64,000 bases of DNA, taken from the NCBI RefSeq assembly GCF_034350045.1, contig NZ_CP133781.1, positions 1,642,001 through 1,706,000 of the forward strand, read 5' to 3'. This stretch comes from Pseudomonas sp. CCI4.2. GTDB taxonomy: Bacteria > Pseudomonadota > Gammaproteobacteria > Pseudomonadales > Pseudomonadaceae. This document shows positions 27,955 to 37,081 of this stretch, one piece after another; position 1 is the stretch's first letter, and the number at the start of each line of letters is the position of its first letter. The translations under genes were made by a program, and so were the position numbers. The notes beneath the pieces were generated by a model that searched no databases, was not told the origin of the DNA, and was given only the letters and a program-made list of their open reading frames with translations.

Positions 27955-29138
27955 GCCGGGTCAATATTGCAATCGTCGGCGGCGGTCTGGTCGGTGCAAG
28001 CTTGGCGTTGGCGCTGCAGGCCGGAGCAAAGGCCCGGGGCTGGAAGATCGTTCTGATCGAGCCCTTCGCCCCCGGTGACTCCTATCAGCCGAGCTACGAC
28101 GCACGTTCGTCGGCGTTGTCTTTCGGTGCGCGAAAAATTTACGAGCGTTTAGGCCTTTGGCAGCACATCAGCCGCCGCGCTGAGCCGATCCTGCAAATCC
28201 TGGTGTCTGACCGTGGGCGCTTCGGCGCAGCTCGATTGTCGGCAATGGAAGAGGGCGTGCCGGCATTGGGTTACGTGGTGGAAAACGCCTGGTTGGGTCA
28301 ATGCCTGTGGCAGGGCCTGGACAGCGACGTGATCAGTTGGCGCTGTCCGGCCGAGGTCAAGCGCATGCAACCCTTGGGCGATGGCTATCGACTTACCCTC
28401 GATGACGAAACCGAAGTGGAATGCGACCTGGCGATACTCGCCGATGGCGGCCGTTCGGGGCTGCGCGAGCAATTGGGGATCGGCGTCACTGAGCGGCCCT
28501 ACAACCAGAGCGCGCTGATCGCCAACATCACGCCGAGTGAAGCCCATTGCGGGCAAGCATTCGAGCGCTTCACCGATGACGGCCCGATGGCGTTGTTGCC
28601 GTTGCCGGAGAACCGTTGCGCCTTGGTCTGGACCCGTACGGGGATGGACGCCGAGCGTCTGGCCGCACTGGATGAGCGCAGTTTTCTCAGTGAACTACAA
28701 AACGTGTTCGGCTATCGCTTGGGTGCGTTGCAGCAGGTAGGCGCACGGCATTTGTATCCGCTAAAGCTGGTTGAGGCGCAAGAGCAAGTCCGCCCGCATC
28801 TCGCGGTGTTGGGTAATGCCGCTCACAGCCTGCATCCGATTGCCGGGCAGGGCTTCAATTTGTCGTTGCGCGACGCCAATGCATTGGCCGAAGCGCTGCT
28901 GGCGAGCAAAAAACTGCCGGGTGATTTCGCCACGTTGCAGGCTTATCGTGAGTGCCAGCGGCTGGACCAGCTGTTGACCGTGGGCTTTTCCGATCAAGTC
29001 ACGCGGCTGTTCGGCAGCGCTCAACCTATGGTGGGCGCGGGGCGCAACCTGGGCCTGCTGGGATTGGACCTGTTGCCACCCGCAAAAAGTTGGTTTGCCC
29101 GTCAAGCCATGGGGCTGGGAACTCGCCCCGATGTTTGA
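27951..29138 (+). CDS. ubiH: 2-octaprenyl-6-methoxyphenol hydroxylase
   Basis: A 395-residue FAD monooxygenase of ubiquinone synthesis that hydroxylates ring carbon 1. The N-terminal FAD motif is AIVGGGLVGASLALAL at 7-22. The second FAD motif is LGNAAHSLHPIAGQGFNLS near residue 290; the Asn after Gly, rather than Asp, is normal for UbiH and helps to separate it from UbiI and UbiF. It is translated by overlap with pepP and followed after 52 bp by a second hydroxylase gene. Confidence 0.94.
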   Translation: MSRVNIAIVGGGLVGASLALALQAGAKARGWKIVLIEPFAPGDSYQPSYDARSSALSFGARKIYERLGLWQHISRRAEPILQILVSDRGRFGAARLSAMEEGVPALGYVVENAWLGQCLWQGLDSDVISWRCPAEVKRMQPLGDGYRLTLDDETEVECDLAILADGGRSGLREQLGIGVTERPYNQSALIANITPSEAHCGQAFERFTDDGPMALLPLPENRCALVWTRTGMDAERLAALDERSFLSELQNVFGYRLGALQQVGARHLYPLKLVEAQEQVRPHLAVLGNAAHSLHPIAGQGFNLSLRDANALAEALLASKKLPGDFATLQAYRECQRLDQLLTVGFSDQVTRLFGSAQPMVGAGRNLGLLGLDLLPPAKSWFARQAMGLGTRPDV

Positions 29139-29190
29139 TGCCCGAATTTCTACACCACGGCTCACGCGATTCGCGGGGATGATTTAAAGC

Positions 29191-30411
29191 ATGGAAACAC
29201 GCGCAGATCTGCTGATTGTCGGAGCTGGAATGGTCGGTAGCGCCCTGGCGCTGGCGTTGCAGGACAGCGGCCTGAATATTGTGCTGCTCGATGGCAGCCC
29301 GATGAGCGTCACGCCGTTCGATTCACAGTCGGCTTTTGAACCTCGGGTCAGTGCGTTGTCTGCTGCCAGTCAGCGCATTCTCGAACGCCTGAGTGTCTGG
29401 CAGGGCATGGTTGCGCGGCGCGTTAGCCCGTATGGCGAAATGCAGGTGTGGGACGGCAGCGGCACTGGACAAATCCATTTCTCGGCAGCCAGCGTGCACG
29501 CGGAGGTGCTCGGTCATATCGTCGAAAATCGCGTGGTTCAAGACGCGCTGCTGGAGCGACTGCACGACAGCGATATTGGCCTTCTGGCCAACGCGCGGTT
29601 GGAACAGATGCGTCGTTCCGGAGACGATTGGCTGCTGACACTGGCTGACGGGCGTACCTTGCGCGCGCCGTTGGTGATCGCGGCAGATGGAGCCAATTCC
29701 GCGGTACGTCGCCTGACAGGCTGCGCCACCCGTGAGTGGGATTATTTGCATCACGCCATTGTCACCAGCGTGCGCACGGCTGACACGCACCAGCAGACCG
29801 CCTGGCAGCGCTTCACCGATGAAGGGCCGCTGGCATTTCTGCCGTTGGAGCGCGAGGGCGAACATTGGTGCTCGATCGTTTGGTCCGTCACCCCGGCCGA
29901 AGCCGAACGCTTGATGGCGCTAAGCGATGAAGCGTTCTGTCGCTCGCTGGAAAAAGCGTTCGAAGGTCGTCTCGGTGAGGTGTTGAGTGCTGACCCACGG
30001 CTTTGCGTGCCGCTGCGCCAGCGGCATGCCAAACGCTACGTGGCTGAAGGCTTGGCGCTGATCGGCGATGCGGCGCACGTCATTCACCCGCTGGCCGGGC
30101 AGGGCGTCAATCTGGGCTTTCTTGATGCCGCCGTGTTGGCCGAAGTCCTGTTACATGCTGCCAGTCGGGGCGAGCGCTTGGCCGACGTGCGCGTTCTCAG
30201 CCGTTACGAGCGCCGACGCATGCCGCATAACCTGGCGCTGATGGCCGCAATGGAAGGGTTGGAGCGCTTGTTCCAGGCCGATCCACTGCCCCTGCGCTGG
30301 CTGCGCAACACCGGCCTGAAATGCGTTGATCGATTGCCAGAAGCCAAAGCCTTGTTTGTGCGTCAAGCACTGGGTTTGTCGGGTGATTTACCGGTATTAG
30401 CGCAGGTTTAA
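29191..30411 (+). CDS. ubiI: UbiI/VisC-type ubiquinone synthesis FAD hydroxylase
   Basis: A 406-residue paralogue of UbiH. The FAD motifs are LIVGAGMVGSALALAL near residue 8 and LALIGDAAHVIHPLAGQG near 288, with the standard GD motif. By position after ubiH it corresponds to visC, now ubiI (C5 hydroxylation). Some pseudomonads use UbiF-like or Coq7 enzymes for the other steps, so the exact regiospecificity is inferred from gene order. A REP-type repeat follows the gene. Confidence 0.88.
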   Translation: METRADLLIVGAGMVGSALALALQDSGLNIVLLDGSPMSVTPFDSQSAFEPRVSALSAASQRILERLSVWQGMVARRVSPYGEMQVWDGSGTGQIHFSAASVHAEVLGHIVENRVVQDALLERLHDSDIGLLANARLEQMRRSGDDWLLTLADGRTLRAPLVIAADGANSAVRRLTGCATREWDYLHHAIVTSVRTADTHQQTAWQRFTDEGPLAFLPLEREGEHWCSIVWSVTPAEAERLMALSDEAFCRSLEKAFEGRLGEVLSADPRLCVPLRQRHAKRYVAEGLALIGDAAHVIHPLAGQGVNLGFLDAAVLAEVLLHAASRGERLADVRVLSRYERRRMPHNLALMAAMEGLERLFQADPLPLRWLRNTGLKCVDRLPEAKALFVRQALGLSGDLPVLAQV

Positions 30412-30422
30412 TTGGGGACCAC

Positions 30423-30510
30423 TGTGGGACCGAATTCATTCGGGAAAAATGCGGCACGGGCTATCAGGCATAGGGCGTGATGGCATTCGCGAATAAATTC
30501 GCTCCCACAA
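30423..30510. repeat. REP-type inverted repeat, GGGACCGAATTCATTCGGG family
   Basis: Left arm TGTGGGACCGAATTCATTCG from 30423 and an inverted right arm with CATTCGCGAATAAATTCGCT and CCCACA to 30510. The left arm is the same as that of the repeat at 51426. It lies just after ubiI and before the iron-binding gene. Confidence 0.8.
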
Positions 30511-30632
30511 AGAAAACGTTGGATTCAATGATCTTGCGCAACATCCCGTAACGCCTCTGTTGTGAGTTTGGTTGAGATCGCAAATGGGATTCCCTACCCT
30601 TTCGCCTCAATTTTCCACACGAGGCCACGCCC

Positions 30633-31634
30633 ATGCCAGTAAGCAAGCGTCTACTGACGGCCCTGATCCTAACTGTGCTCGCCAACACCGCCCAGGCCGC
30701 TGATGAGGTGGTGGTGTACTCATCGCGCATTGATGATCTGATCAAGCCGGTATTTGACGCGTACACCGCCGAAACCGGGGTCAAGATCAAATTCATCACC
30801 GACAAGGAAGCGCCGCTGATGCAGCGAATCAAGGCCGAAGGCGAAAACGCCACGGCTGATCTGCTGCTAACCGTCGATGCCGGTAACCTTTGGCAAGCCG
30901 AGCAAATGGGCATTCTTCAGCCGTTCACCTCGCCCGTAATCAACGCCAACATTCCCAAGCAATACCGATCTTCGACTCATAGCTGGACCGGCCTGAGCTT
31001 GCGCGCGCGCACCATCGCCTACTCGACAGACCGGGTCAAACCCGAGGACTTATCCACCTACGAAGCGTTGGCGGATAAAACCTGGGAAGGGCGGTTGTGT
31101 TTGCGCACGGCAAAGAAGGTTTACAACCAATCACTCACAGCGACTTTGATCGAAACCCACGGTGCCGAGCAAACCGAACAAATCCTCAAGGGCTGGGTTA
31201 ACAACCTATCGACGGACGTGTTTTCAGACGACATCGCGGTGCTGGAGGCAATAAACGCCGGGCAGTGCGACGTCGGCATCGTCAACACTTACTATTACGG
31301 TCGCTTGCACCAACAAAACCCGAAACTGGCAGTGAAGCTGTTCTGGCCGAATCAGGCCGACCGTGGTGTTCACGTCAATTTGTCCGGGGTGGGGCTGACA
31401 AAGTACGCGCCGCATCCAGGCGCCGCCAAGGCGTTGGTGGTGTGGATGACAGAACCTGCCGCGCAGAAAATCTTTGCCGACATCAATCAAGAGTTCCCCG
31501 CCAATCCTGCCGTGGCACCCTCGGCAGAAGTTGCCAGTTGGGGCGCGTTCAAGGCTGACACCCTACCGGTGGAAGTGGCCGGAAAACGCCAGGCCGAGGC
31601 CATTCGCATGATGGATCGGGTGGGTTGGAATTGA
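30633..31634 (+). CDS. Iron(III)-type ABC transporter, periplasmic binding protein
   Basis: A 333-residue binding protein of the FbpA/FutA family for ferric iron. The signal peptide ends NTAQA near residue 22, and the mature part opens [18 protein letters not shown], as in FbpA. The tyrosine cluster NTYYYGRL near residue 220, which ligates iron in the family, is present. The permease gene follows. No ATPase gene is next to them, so this importer borrows one or has it elsewhere. Confidence 0.9.
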   Translation: MPVSKRLLTALILTVLANTAQAADEVVVYSSRIDDLIKPVFDAYTAETGVKIKFITDKEAPLMQRIKAEGENATADLLLTVDAGNLWQAEQMGILQPFTSPVINANIPKQYRSSTHSWTGLSLRARTIAYSTDRVKPEDLSTYEALADKTWEGRLCLRTAKKVYNQSLTATLIETHGAEQTEQILKGWVNNLSTDVFSDDIAVLEAINAGQCDVGIVNTYYYGRLHQQNPKLAVKLFWPNQADRGVHVNLSGVGLTKYAPHPGAAKALVVWMTEPAAQKIFADINQEFPANPAVAPSAEVASWGAFKADTLPVEVAGKRQAEAIRMMDRVGWN

Positions 31635-31665
31635 GGCCAAATCTGTCATTTTTGCGGTGACTAAT

Positions 31666-31753
31666 TCGCAGGCAAGCCTGCTCCCACAGATTTTGTAGCC
31701 ATCCACTCTTTGTGTTACCGGCGCATACACTTGTGGAGCGGGCTTGCCTGCGA
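31666..31753. repeat. REP-type inverted repeat, GCAGGCAAGCCTGCTCCCACA family
   Basis: Left arm TCGCAGGCAAGCCTGCTCCC at 31666-31685 and inverted right arm TGTGGAGCGGGCTTGCCTGC at 31732-31751, between the binding protein and permease genes. A related pair is at 40005-40111. Because it contains the upstream in-frame codons of the permease frame, it argues for the downstream permease start. Confidence 0.8.
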
Positions 31754-31815
31754 GGGCCGAGGACCATTCAGCATCCGTTTCACATTTCGCCCGTACCCTT
31801 AAGATAGAGAACCTC

Positions 31816-33432
31816 GTGGCCCATCCCGCCCAACGCCGTTGGTACCCGCTGGTCTTCGTCATTGCCGCGTTGGTGCTGTTACCACTGAGCGTGTTGCTAT
31901 TGTCGTGGCAAACCATCGACCAGCAGATCTGGGCGCACCTCTGGGAGACCCAACTACCGCGCTTACTCGGCAACACGCTGAAACTGGTTGTGGGCGTAGG
32001 GCTTGGGGTCACGGTGCTTGGCGTCAGCCTCGCGTGGTTGACCAGCCTCTGCGAATTTCCCGGTCGTCGCTGGCTCGATTGGGCGTTGATGTTGCCGTTT
32101 GCAATTCCGGCTTACGTGCTGGCGTTTGTTTTCGTCGGGCTGCTCGATTTTGCCGGACCCGTGCAAACCTTGCTGCGTGAAGTGTTCGGCAACAGCCTGC
32201 GCTTACCCCGCGTGCGCTCAACGGGTGGGGTGATCGTCGTAATGGTGCTGGTGTTTTATCCCTACGTGTACCTGTTGGCGCGCACGGCGTTCCTCGCCCA
32301 AGGTAAAGGCTTGATGGAAGCCGCGCGGATTCTGGGTCAATCGCCGTGGCAAGCCTTTTGGCGCGTGGGGCTTCCGATGGCGCGTCCGGCAATTGGGGCG
32401 GGCGTAGCGCTGGCATTGATGGAAACGCTGGCCGACTTTGGCGCAGTGGCTGTGTTTAACTTCGACACCTTCACCACCGCCATCTACAAAACCTGGTACG
32501 GCTTCTTCAGCCTGCCCACCGCGGCACAGTTAGCGAGCTTGTTGCTGCTGGTGGTCATGCTGATTGTGTATGGCGAACGCCGTGCCCAAGGCGCCATTCG
32601 ACCAAGCAATGAGCGCCCTCGAGTCAGCGCGCTGTATCACTTACGCGGTGTGAAAGCGCTGGCTGCCAGCGCCTGGTGCGGCTTGGTGTTCACCTGTGCG
32701 TTCGCCGTTCCGCTATTGCAGTTGATTGTTTGGTGCTGGCAGCGCGGCCGGTTCGACCTGGATGAGCGTTACGTCGGCCTGATCCTGCATACGTTGTACT
32801 TGGGGGGCATGGCGGCGCTGGTCATTGTCAGCGTCGCGATGATCCTTGCCTTCGCCCGGCGCCTGTCGCCTACTCCAGCCGTTCGTTTAGCCGTGAGTGT
32901 GGCCAATACCGGTTATGCGTTGCCGGGATCGGTGTTGGCCGTGTCGATCATGTTGGCTTTTAGCTACCTGGATCGTGCGTGGGTCATTCCGTTGTCGACA
33001 GCGTTGGGTGGTGCCGGCAAGCCAATGTTGATGGGCAGTCTGGCTGCGCTTCTGCTGGCCTATCTGGTGCGCTTCATTGCGGTGGCATATGGGCCGCTCG
33101 AAGGCAGTCTGGCGCGTATTCGACCCTCCCTGCCCGAGGCCGGGCGAAGTCTGGGCGTCAGCGGGCCGAGACTTTTTTTCAGGATCTATCTGCCGTTGTT
33201 GTTGCCCGGCGCACTCAGCGCAGGGTTGTTGGTGTTCGTCGATACACTCAAAGAGATGCCAGCAACGTTGCTTATGCGTCCATTTGGATGGGATACCTTG
33301 GCGGTAAGGATTTTCGAAATGACCAGCGAGGGCGAGTGGGCCCGGGCCGCGATGCCGGCATTAACACTGGTGATAGTGGGGCTTGTGCCAGTCATCGGGT
33401 TGATCAGACGTTCGGCCCGTCAGATCGGCTAG
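31816..33432 (+). CDS. Iron(III)-type ABC transporter, permease
   Basis: A 538-residue double-length permease of the FbpB family, with about twelve membrane segments made of two homologous halves. Each half has an EAA loop: LMEAARILGQSPWQAFWRVG in the first and LPEAGRSLGVSGPRLFFRIY in the second. It pairs with the binding protein upstream. I choose the GTG at 31816 (MAHPAQRRWYPLVF) with AGAGAA upstream. The longer frame from 31744 begins inside the REP repeat and gives a non-conserved start. Confidence 0.9.
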   Translation: MAHPAQRRWYPLVFVIAALVLLPLSVLLLSWQTIDQQIWAHLWETQLPRLLGNTLKLVVGVGLGVTVLGVSLAWLTSLCEFPGRRWLDWALMLPFAIPAYVLAFVFVGLLDFAGPVQTLLREVFGNSLRLPRVRSTGGVIVVMVLVFYPYVYLLARTAFLAQGKGLMEAARILGQSPWQAFWRVGLPMARPAIGAGVALALMETLADFGAVAVFNFDTFTTAIYKTWYGFFSLPTAAQLASLLLLVVMLIVYGERRAQGAIRPSNERPRVSALYHLRGVKALAASAWCGLVFTCAFAVPLLQLIVWCWQRGRFDLDERYVGLILHTLYLGGMAALVIVSVAMILAFARRLSPTPAVRLAVSVANTGYALPGSVLAVSIMLAFSYLDRAWVIPLSTALGGAGKPMLMGSLAALLLAYLVRFIAVAYGPLEGSLARIRPSLPEAGRSLGVSGPRLFFRIYLPLLLPGALSAGLLVFVDTLKEMPATLLMRPFGWDTLAVRIFEMTSEGEWARAAMPALTLVIVGLVPVIGLIRRSARQIG

Positions 33433-33586
33433 GTGCGGGTCTATCACCATGCGGCTACAATGCGCCGCAATCGGAGCGGTCTGTCAGACCAAACGGGTCG
33501 TTGAAACCTGGCGCAAGCCATATTTATAGGGCTTTGCCCGGGGTCACGCCTCTCCGCATCTTCGCCACGCCCGGAAGGAGAAACCC

Positions 33587-34669
33587 ATGGGACAGCGTAC
33601 GCCGCTCTTTGACATGCACCTCGCCCTCGGTGCCAAAATGGTCGATTTTGGCGGTTGGGACATGCCATTGCATTACGGTTCACAGGTCGAGGAGCATCAC
33701 CAGGTGCGCCGCGATTGTGGGGTGTTTGACGTCTCCCACATGACGGTAATCGATATCACCGGAAGCCAGGCCAAGGCCTGGCTTCAACAGTTGCTGGCCA
33801 ATGACGTTGGCCGCCTGCTGCTGCCAGGCCGTGCGCTTTACAGCGCGATGCTCAACCGCGACGGAGGGGTAATCGACGACATGATCGTCTACCTCACCGA
33901 CACTGGTTACCGTCTGGTCGTCAATGCCGCTACGGGCGCAAAAGATCTGGCCTGGATGCGTGCGCATCTGTCTGACGTCGACGTGCAACTGATCGAGCGC
34001 GATGATTTAGCGATGCTGGCCATCCAAGGTCCTCACGCTCGACACAAGATTGCCGAACTGGTGACCGGTGAGCGTGGGGCATTGATCCAACAACTGCGGC
34101 CTTTCGAAGGGTGCAGCGAGGGCGACTGGTTCATCGCTCGAACCGGTTACACCGGCGAAGACGGGCTTGAAATCATTCTTCCGGTTGACCAAGCGTGCGG
34201 GTTTTTTAATGATTTGGTCGGCGCAGGCATTTCCCCCATCGGCTTGGGCGCACGCGACACGTTGCGTCTTGAGGCCGGCATGAACCTGTATGGCCAAGAC
34301 ATAGATGAACAGGTCTCGCCTCTGGCGGCCAACATGGCATGGACTGTTGCTTGGGAGCCCGCTGATCGCGACTTCATCGGCCGCAGCGCTCTGGAAACTG
34401 AGCGGGCCATTGGCGTGAAATCCAAGCTGGTCGGCCTAGTGCTGGAGGAGCGCGGCGTTTTGCGGGCGCATCAGGTTGTTCGAATCACAAAAATTGGCGA
34501 AGGTGAGATCACCAGTGGTAGTTTCTCGCCTACGCTAAGCAAGTCGATTGCATTGGCCCGTGTGCCGATGGCAACCGCCGACCGGGCTGAAGTCGAGATC
34601 CGCGGCAAGTGGTATCCGGTTCGCGTGGTGCAACCTAATTTCGTTCGTCATGGCAAAGCCTTGATTTAA
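33587..34669 (+). CDS. gcvT: Glycine cleavage system T protein (aminomethyltransferase)
   Basis: A 360-residue tetrahydrofolate-dependent enzyme that moves the methylene group from the lipoyl arm of GcvH to THF and releases ammonia. The N-terminus ([20 protein letters not shown]) and the [11 protein letters not shown] stretch are standard, with the folate-binding region around [16 protein letters not shown] near residue 230. AAGGAG lies before the ATG. It forms an operon with gcvH, 45 bp downstream. The expected gcvP is not in the window. Confidence 0.96.
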   Translation: MGQRTPLFDMHLALGAKMVDFGGWDMPLHYGSQVEEHHQVRRDCGVFDVSHMTVIDITGSQAKAWLQQLLANDVGRLLLPGRALYSAMLNRDGGVIDDMIVYLTDTGYRLVVNAATGAKDLAWMRAHLSDVDVQLIERDDLAMLAIQGPHARHKIAELVTGERGALIQQLRPFEGCSEGDWFIARTGYTGEDGLEIILPVDQACGFFNDLVGAGISPIGLGARDTLRLEAGMNLYGQDIDEQVSPLAANMAWTVAWEPADRDFIGRSALETERAIGVKSKLVGLVLEERGVLRAHQVVRITKIGEGEITSGSFSPTLSKSIALARVPMATADRAEVEIRGKWYPVRVVQPNFVRHGKALI

Positions 34670-34714
34670 CTTCTCTGGCGGTTTTTCCGCTGACCTGATG
34701 TAGAGGATGACTAT

Positions 34715-35098
34715 ATGAGCAATATCCCCGCTGACCTGCGTTTCGCCGAGAGTCATGAATGGGCGCGCGTTGAAGCTGATGGCACCGTGACCGTTGGTAT
34801 TTCTGACCATGCGCAAGAAGCGTTGGGCGATGTGGTATTCGTAGAGCTGCCAGAAATTGGCAAAGTCTTCACGGCAGGCGACGCTGCTGGTGTGGTCGAG
34901 TCCGTCAAGGCCGCATCCGACATCTACTCGCCGCTGTCTGGCGAAGTGGTCGAAGTTAACGAGAGCTTGGGCGGCGAGCCGGAGCTGTTGAATTCCGCTC
35001 CTTACACGTCGTGGATTTTCAAGCTCAAGCCAAGTAACACGGCCGAGCTGGATAAACTGCTGGATTCGGCTGCGTATAAAAGCGCTATCGGCGAATAA
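34715..35098 (+). CDS. gcvH: Glycine cleavage system H protein
   Basis: A 127-residue lipoyl carrier that shuttles the aminomethyl group between the P, T and L proteins. The lipoylated lysine is K65 in [21 protein letters not shown] lies before the start. It is followed by a strong terminator, so the operon ends here, without gcvP. A full glycine cleavage complex would need P protein from another locus. Confidence 0.97.
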   Translation: MSNIPADLRFAESHEWARVEADGTVTVGISDHAQEALGDVVFVELPEIGKVFTAGDAAGVVESVKAASDIYSPLSGEVVEVNESLGGEPELLNSAPYTSWIFKLKPSNTAELDKLLDSAAYKSAIGE

Positions 35099-35120
35099 CG
35101 ATTTCCAGATGCAAAGAAAA

Positions 35121-35147
35121 AGCCTCGACTCGTCGAGGCTTTTTCTT
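35121..35147 (+). terminator. Intrinsic terminator of gcvTH
   Basis: Eight-base perfect stem, AGCCTCGA/TCGAGGCT, with a four-base CTCG loop and a TTTTCTT tail, preceded by an A run. With A and T runs on both sides it could also work on the minus strand for the DUF2388 gene that ends at 35174. Confidence 0.93.
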
Positions 35148-35173
35148 GGGCGCAGCTAGGTGGCTGTATGGGG

Positions 35174-35494
35174 TTATTGCTCTGCGACCAAATTTTTTGC
35201 CAGGATCGCGTTGGCCAATTCCATGTCCGTCGCTTTCAAGCCAGGATTATCTGTACGTACCTGTTGCATGGCCGCTTCCAAAAACGGACCTCGAATACCG
35301 CCATCGCTGGCGACAAAACTGTCGGCATCGTCTTGGGCCGCTACGATCAATTTGCGGTCGTGTCTGAACGTGAGGTACGTGGAGCCGGTTGTAGCGCCTG
35401 ACGAGATCACATCGTGCCAAAAGCCGTCGGCCATCGCCGACCCGACCGGGAGTGAGAGCAGAGCTAACGTGGCTACAGCAAACTTGAGACGCAT
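35174..35494 (-). CDS. DUF2388 (TIGR02448) secreted protein
   Basis: A 106-residue secreted protein of a family found mainly in Pseudomonas. The signal peptide MRLKFAVATLALLSLPVGS ends near AMA at residue 22. The core has SSGATTGSTYLTFRHDRKL and the repeated-looking DDADSFVASDGGIRGPFLE. The C-terminus is a helix (ELANAILAKNLVAEQ). Function is unknown. I start at the ATG at 35494, since the frame to 35545 adds non-signal residues. Confidence 0.85.
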   Translation of the reverse strand: MRLKFAVATLALLSLPVGSAMADGFWHDVISSGATTGSTYLTFRHDRKLIVAAQDDADSFVASDGGIRGPFLEAAMQQVRTDNPGLKATDMELANAILAKNLVAEQ

Positions 35495-35565
35495 GATGGG
35501 TAACTCCGACGTGGTTGTTCTGAAGTGTTGGATAGCCCAAGCCACGTTGGAGTTCCATAACCGCC

Positions 35566-36015
35566 TCAGGAAGCTGCTTCTACTTTTAAAACAGCCCCGT
35601 CTTGACTGACCACTCGCACTTGGGTGCCTACCGGCAAGTCAGGGCCGACCACCATCCACACCCCATCGTTTACCTTGATTTTGCCGCGACCACCGACGAT
35701 TGCACTTTGAACGACAAAGGTGCGCCCGATCAATTCCTGACCGCGCATGTTCAACCCTGGTTGATCCGACACCCTGACCGCGCTGCGTTGCCGTTGCCAC
35801 CAATACACCGCAGTCAGTACCGAGAGCACGGCAAACAACACAAATTGCAGCGTCCATGGCATCGCCGGAATCAGAAAACTAAGAACGCCCACGCCTGCTG
35901 CCGCGACGCCAATCCACAGCAAGTAGCCGCCGGCGCCAAAGACTTCAAGAATCAACAAGACAGTGCCTAGCCCCAGCCAATCCCAATACGATAGGTGTTG
36001 CAGGTAGTCCCACAT
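35566..36015 (-). CDS. NfeD family membrane protein
   Basis: A 149-residue NfeD-like protein with two or three N-terminal membrane segments (about residues 10-75) and a C-terminal OB-fold domain (about 85-149). The motif GQELIGRTFVVQSAIVGGRG marks the OB start. NfeD proteins pair with SPFH proteins and are thought to help assemble or tether them. The ATG at 36015 is seven bases after AAGG; a GTG at 36021 is also in frame. The upstream SPFH gene ends only nine bases before the start. Confidence 0.92.
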   Translation of the reverse strand: MWDYLQHLSYWDWLGLGTVLLILEVFGAGGYLLWIGVAAAGVGVLSFLIPAMPWTLQFVLFAVLSVLTAVYWWQRQRSAVRVSDQPGLNMRGQELIGRTFVVQSAIVGGRGKIKVNDGVWMVVGPDLPVGTQVRVVSQDGAVLKVEAAS

Positions 36016-36024
36016 GGTCACGCC

Positions 36025-36945
36025 TTAAACTTTTTTGCTTTCAAAGGTGGCTTTGACAATCTCGCCAATACCGCCCACCGCACCAATTACTTGGCTGGCT
36101 TCAAGCGGCATCAAGATCACTTTGCTGTTGTTGGCCGACGCCAGTTTACCCAGTGCATCAATGTACTTCTGCGCGACAAAATAGTTGATCGCTTGAACGT
36201 TGCCTGACGCAATGGCTTCGGACACCACTTGGGTCGCCCGCGCTTCTGCTTCTGCTTGACGCTCACGGGCTTCCGATTCAAGGAAGGCCGCTTGACGACC
36301 GCCTTCAGCTTCAAGGATTTGTGCCTGCTTCTTGCCTTCGGCAGTCAAAATGGCCGACGCCCGAAGCCCTTCCGCTTCGAGAATCTGCGCGCGCTTGATC
36401 CGCTCGGCTTTCATCTGGCCAGACATTGCAGCCATCAGGTCCGCTGGTGGGCTAATGTCTTTGATTTCGATGCGGGTGATCTTGATGCCCCATGGCGCGG
36501 TGGCTTCATCCACTGTGCGCAGGAGTTTTTCGTTGATGCCGTCGCGCTGGCTGAGCATGGCGTCGAGCTCCATCGAGCCCAGCACGGTGCGGATATTGGT
36601 TTGCAGCAGATTACGAATCGCGTGCTCGAGGTTGTTTACCTCATACGCGGCCTGCGCGGTATTGACCACTTGGAAGAAACACACCGCATCGATCTGCACC
36701 GTGGCGTTGTCAGCGGTGATGACTTCCTGTGGAGGGATATCGAGCACGCTTTCCATGACGTTGATCTTGCGGCCAATACGGTCCATCACCGGCACAATAA
36801 TATTGAGGCCCGGCTTCAGCGTATTGGTGTAACGCCCGAAGCGCTCAACCGTCCATTGATAGCCCTGCGGTACAACCTTGAAGCCCATGAACACGATGGC
36901 GATGGCCAACGCGACGAAAAGCAAAAGCACACTACCGATTTGCAT
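36025..36945 (-). CDS. SPFH/band 7 (stomatin-like) membrane protein
   Basis: A 306-residue SPFH protein like QmcA. A single N-terminal membrane segment (about 3-20) precedes the band 7 domain with [15 protein letters not shown]. After it comes a long Glu/Ala/Arg-rich coiled coil at about 190-245 ([18 protein letters not shown]), and a hydrophobic C-terminal stretch. Such proteins form large cage-like oligomers that organise membrane domains and often regulate FtsH-type proteases. It is cotranscribed with the NfeD gene. Confidence 0.94.
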   Translation of the reverse strand: MQIGSVLLLFVALAIAIVFMGFKVVPQGYQWTVERFGRYTNTLKPGLNIIVPVMDRIGRKINVMESVLDIPPQEVITADNATVQIDAVCFFQVVNTAQAAYEVNNLEHAIRNLLQTNIRTVLGSMELDAMLSQRDGINEKLLRTVDEATAPWGIKITRIEIKDISPPADLMAAMSGQMKAERIKRAQILEAEGLRASAILTAEGKKQAQILEAEGGRQAAFLESEARERQAEAEARATQVVSEAIASGNVQAINYFVAQKYIDALGKLASANNSKVILMPLEASQVIGAVGGIGEIVKATFESKKV

Positions 36946-37081
36946 AACGGTTCCCTGTTTTGATGGTTGATGATCATTTAGGCAGAAATACAGGTTCAGA
37001 GGCGATTTAACTCAGCATAGATCTGCCACAAAATGTGGCAAAACCTTACCTTGGATACCTACCGGTGCGGGTGCCGCTGAA

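Noticed and set aside
33433..33586. Glycine riboswitch before gcvT
   Set aside because: The conserved glycine aptamer cores are not visible in this 154-bp stretch, only a short GGTCTG/CAGACC hairpin.
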